DNA from: Candidatus Gastranaerophilales bacterium
GTDB lineage: Bacteria; Cyanobacteriota; Vampirovibrionia; Gastranaerophilales; Gastranaerophilaceae
NCBI GenBank assembly: GCA_021201175.1
Contig: JAJQFK010000291.1
Coordinates: 1-6,478 of the forward strand
Length of the DNA: 6,478 nt
Reading direction: 5' to 3'
The notes beneath the pieces are model-generated. The model was given only the letters and a program-made list of their open reading frames with translations, searched no databases and was not told where the DNA came from. Positions within the stretch are counted from its first letter, which is position 1. Each line of letters begins with the position of its first letter. Of the stretch, positions 5,674 to 6,478 are shown one piece after another. A program made the position numbers and the translations under genes.

Positions 5674-6478
5674 ATGAATTTATTAAAATTATTTAAGAGA
5701 AAAAAATACGATATATGTGAAGGTTTGATTGATTTTGATGCCTTACCGTATAAGACACTGCCTGCACTTTCGGGGGGGGGGAGAACACCATTAGAAAAAT
5801 TTGCAATAGTGTATGCGGTTTATTTTCAACACGGTGATTTTTCTAAATTTTATAAACAACTTGAAAGATATGATAAATTGGACAACGAAACAAAACAAAA
5901 ATTTGAACTTATAATAGTTGACGATTGTTCAAAAGTTCCTCTCACTTTACCAAAACTAAATTTAAATATTACATTATTACGAATTTTGAAAGATATTCCG
6001 TGGAATTCTTGCGGAGCAAGGAATTTAGGAGCTTGTTGGTGTAATGACTCAAAAATATTATTTAGTGATATAGATCATTTCATTCCAAAAGAAACCATTG
6101 AATTTTGCCATACAGCAGAATTATCTGATAAACAAATTGTGGTATTTGATAGAAACCATATAGGGAATAATATATCAGTCCATCCTAATATTTTTATGAT
6201 GAATAAAAAAACATTTATGAAATACAATGGCTATGACGAAGATTTTGCCGGTTTTTACGGAGATGACCTCTTTTTTAGAAAATACCTTATTGCTAACGAA
6301 ATAGAGTATATACATTCAAAAAATTTAATCTTTAACTACGAGAAAAATGGTTTTCAGGAACACAAATTATCCCGCTCTTTATCAAAAGCGGGTAAAGTAT
6401 TAAAAAAGAAAAAATTAAATCATTCGCATAAAATGCTCCGATTTCCATGGGTGTTTGTTGAAGAACAGTTTGCCGTAC
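5674..6478 (+). CDS. GT2-like glycosyltransferase with in-frame poly-G tract (3' end beyond the window)
   Basis: The frame is open from ATG 5674 to the window end, covering 268 complete codons. The N-terminus (MNLLKLFKRKK) is basic. A run of ten G then encodes the end of Ser33 and Gly34-36. The GT-A domain begins at about residue 43: FELIIVDDCS (77-86) ends the nucleotide-binding strand, and NSCGARNLGA (111-120) is the usual GT2 Arg-Asn segment. LFSDIDHFIP (129-138) holds the DxD-type Asp132/Asp134 that would bind metal and sugar nucleotide. NGYDEDFAGFYGDDLFFRKY (185-204) resembles the GWGxED-type region of the GT7 C-terminal / GT2 fold and offers Asp197 or Asp198 as candidate catalytic base. 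The role is inferred to be transfer of a sugar onto a cytoplasmic surface-glycan intermediate; donor and acceptor are unknown. The G tract should make expression switch on and off. The gene resumes the plus-strand glycan cluster after the inserted hipBA module. The amount of protein missing downstream cannot be told. Confidence 0.85.
   Translation, partial: MNLLKLFKRKKYDICEGLIDFDALPYKTLPALSGGGRTPLEKFAIVYAVYFQHGDFSKFYKQLERYDKLDNETKQKFELIIVDDCSKVPLTLPKLNLNITLLRILKDIPWNSCGARNLGACWCNDSKILFSDIDHFIPKETIEFCHTAELSDKQIVVFDRNHIGNNISVHPNIFMMNKKTFMKYNGYDEDFAGFYGDDLFFRKYLIANEIEYIHSKNLIFNYEKNGFQEHKLSRSLSKAGKVLKKKKLNHSHKMLRFPWVFVEEQFAV
5772..5781 (+). repeat. ten-G homopolymer, probable phase-variation switch
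   Basis: Ten consecutive G lie within codons 33-36 of the glycosyltransferase gene, in a region otherwise strongly AT-rich. At this length the frame is open across the whole downstream domain. With nine G, a TAG at 5792-5794 comes into frame and the product is 39 residues. With eleven G, a TGA at 5835-5837 ends it at 54 residues. Thirteen or seven G would restore the frame with one Gly more or less. This is the standard design of contingency loci switched by slipped-strand mispairing in surface-glycan genes, for example in Campylobacter, Helicobacter and Neisseria. Confidence 0.8.

Noticed and set aside
6371..6392. Hairpin CCCGCTCTTT / ATC loop / AAAAGCGGG, possible terminator
   Set aside because: It lies inside the open glycosyltransferase frame, has a bulged base and is not followed by a T run.
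1..6478. tRNA, rRNA, CRISPR array or insertion sequence
   Set aside because: No cloverleaf-like segment, regularly spaced repeats, transposase motifs or paired terminal inverted repeats were seen.

Overview
The window is very AT-rich and looks like an accessory surface-polysaccharide locus (capsule, O-antigen or similar) from a low-GC, probably host-associated bacterium. The lineage cannot be fixed from this sequence. A broken prepilin start (MKQRKAFTLA...) at the left edge recalls the abundant FTLAE-type prepilins of several low-GC gut lineages, but that is only a hint.

Layout. Bases 1-170 hold a degenerate prepilin remnant and no intact gene. Bases 171-2177 (+) encode a 668-residue HAD-superfamily protein of the COG5610 type. 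Its first residues look like a relic of a family 2 glycosyltransferase start. A 28-codon ORF (2174-2260) with a strong ribosome-binding site overlaps its stop and looks like the stump of a lost gene. Bases 2311-4107 (+) encode a 598-residue two-domain protein: a GT-B type glycosyltransferase followed by a DUF616 (TOD1/MUCI70-like) domain. Bases 4125-5502 (-) hold a two-gene hipBA-type toxin-antitoxin module: an Xre/HipB-like antitoxin, then a HipA-like kinase. This module is inserted head-on against the glycan genes. The 171-bp divergent intergenic region (5503-5673) carries two identical 17-bp palindrome-containing repeats next to hipB. Bases 5674-6478 (+, cut by the window edge) encode a further GT2-like glycosyltransferase. 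It is absent from a simple list of closed ORFs because it runs off the end.

Most notable point: the last gene has an uninterrupted run of ten G (5772-5781) inside its coding sequence, just before the catalytic domain, in a very AT-rich region. With ten G the frame is open. With nine or eleven G the protein would end after 39 or 54 residues. This has the form of a slipped-strand phase-variation switch on a surface-glycan transferase. A second run of six G forms its ribosome-binding site. Together with the gene stumps, the chimeric N-terminus, the glycosyltransferase fusion and the inserted toxin-antitoxin module, the window reads as a rapidly recombining antigenic locus.

How the genes probably work together (inference): the two glycosyltransferase genes and the HAD protein would build or modify a variable surface glycan. 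HipBA is probably a self-maintaining passenger that may stabilise the locus or act as a stress-responsive growth regulator, and its operators lie in the promoter region shared with the switchable glycosyltransferase.
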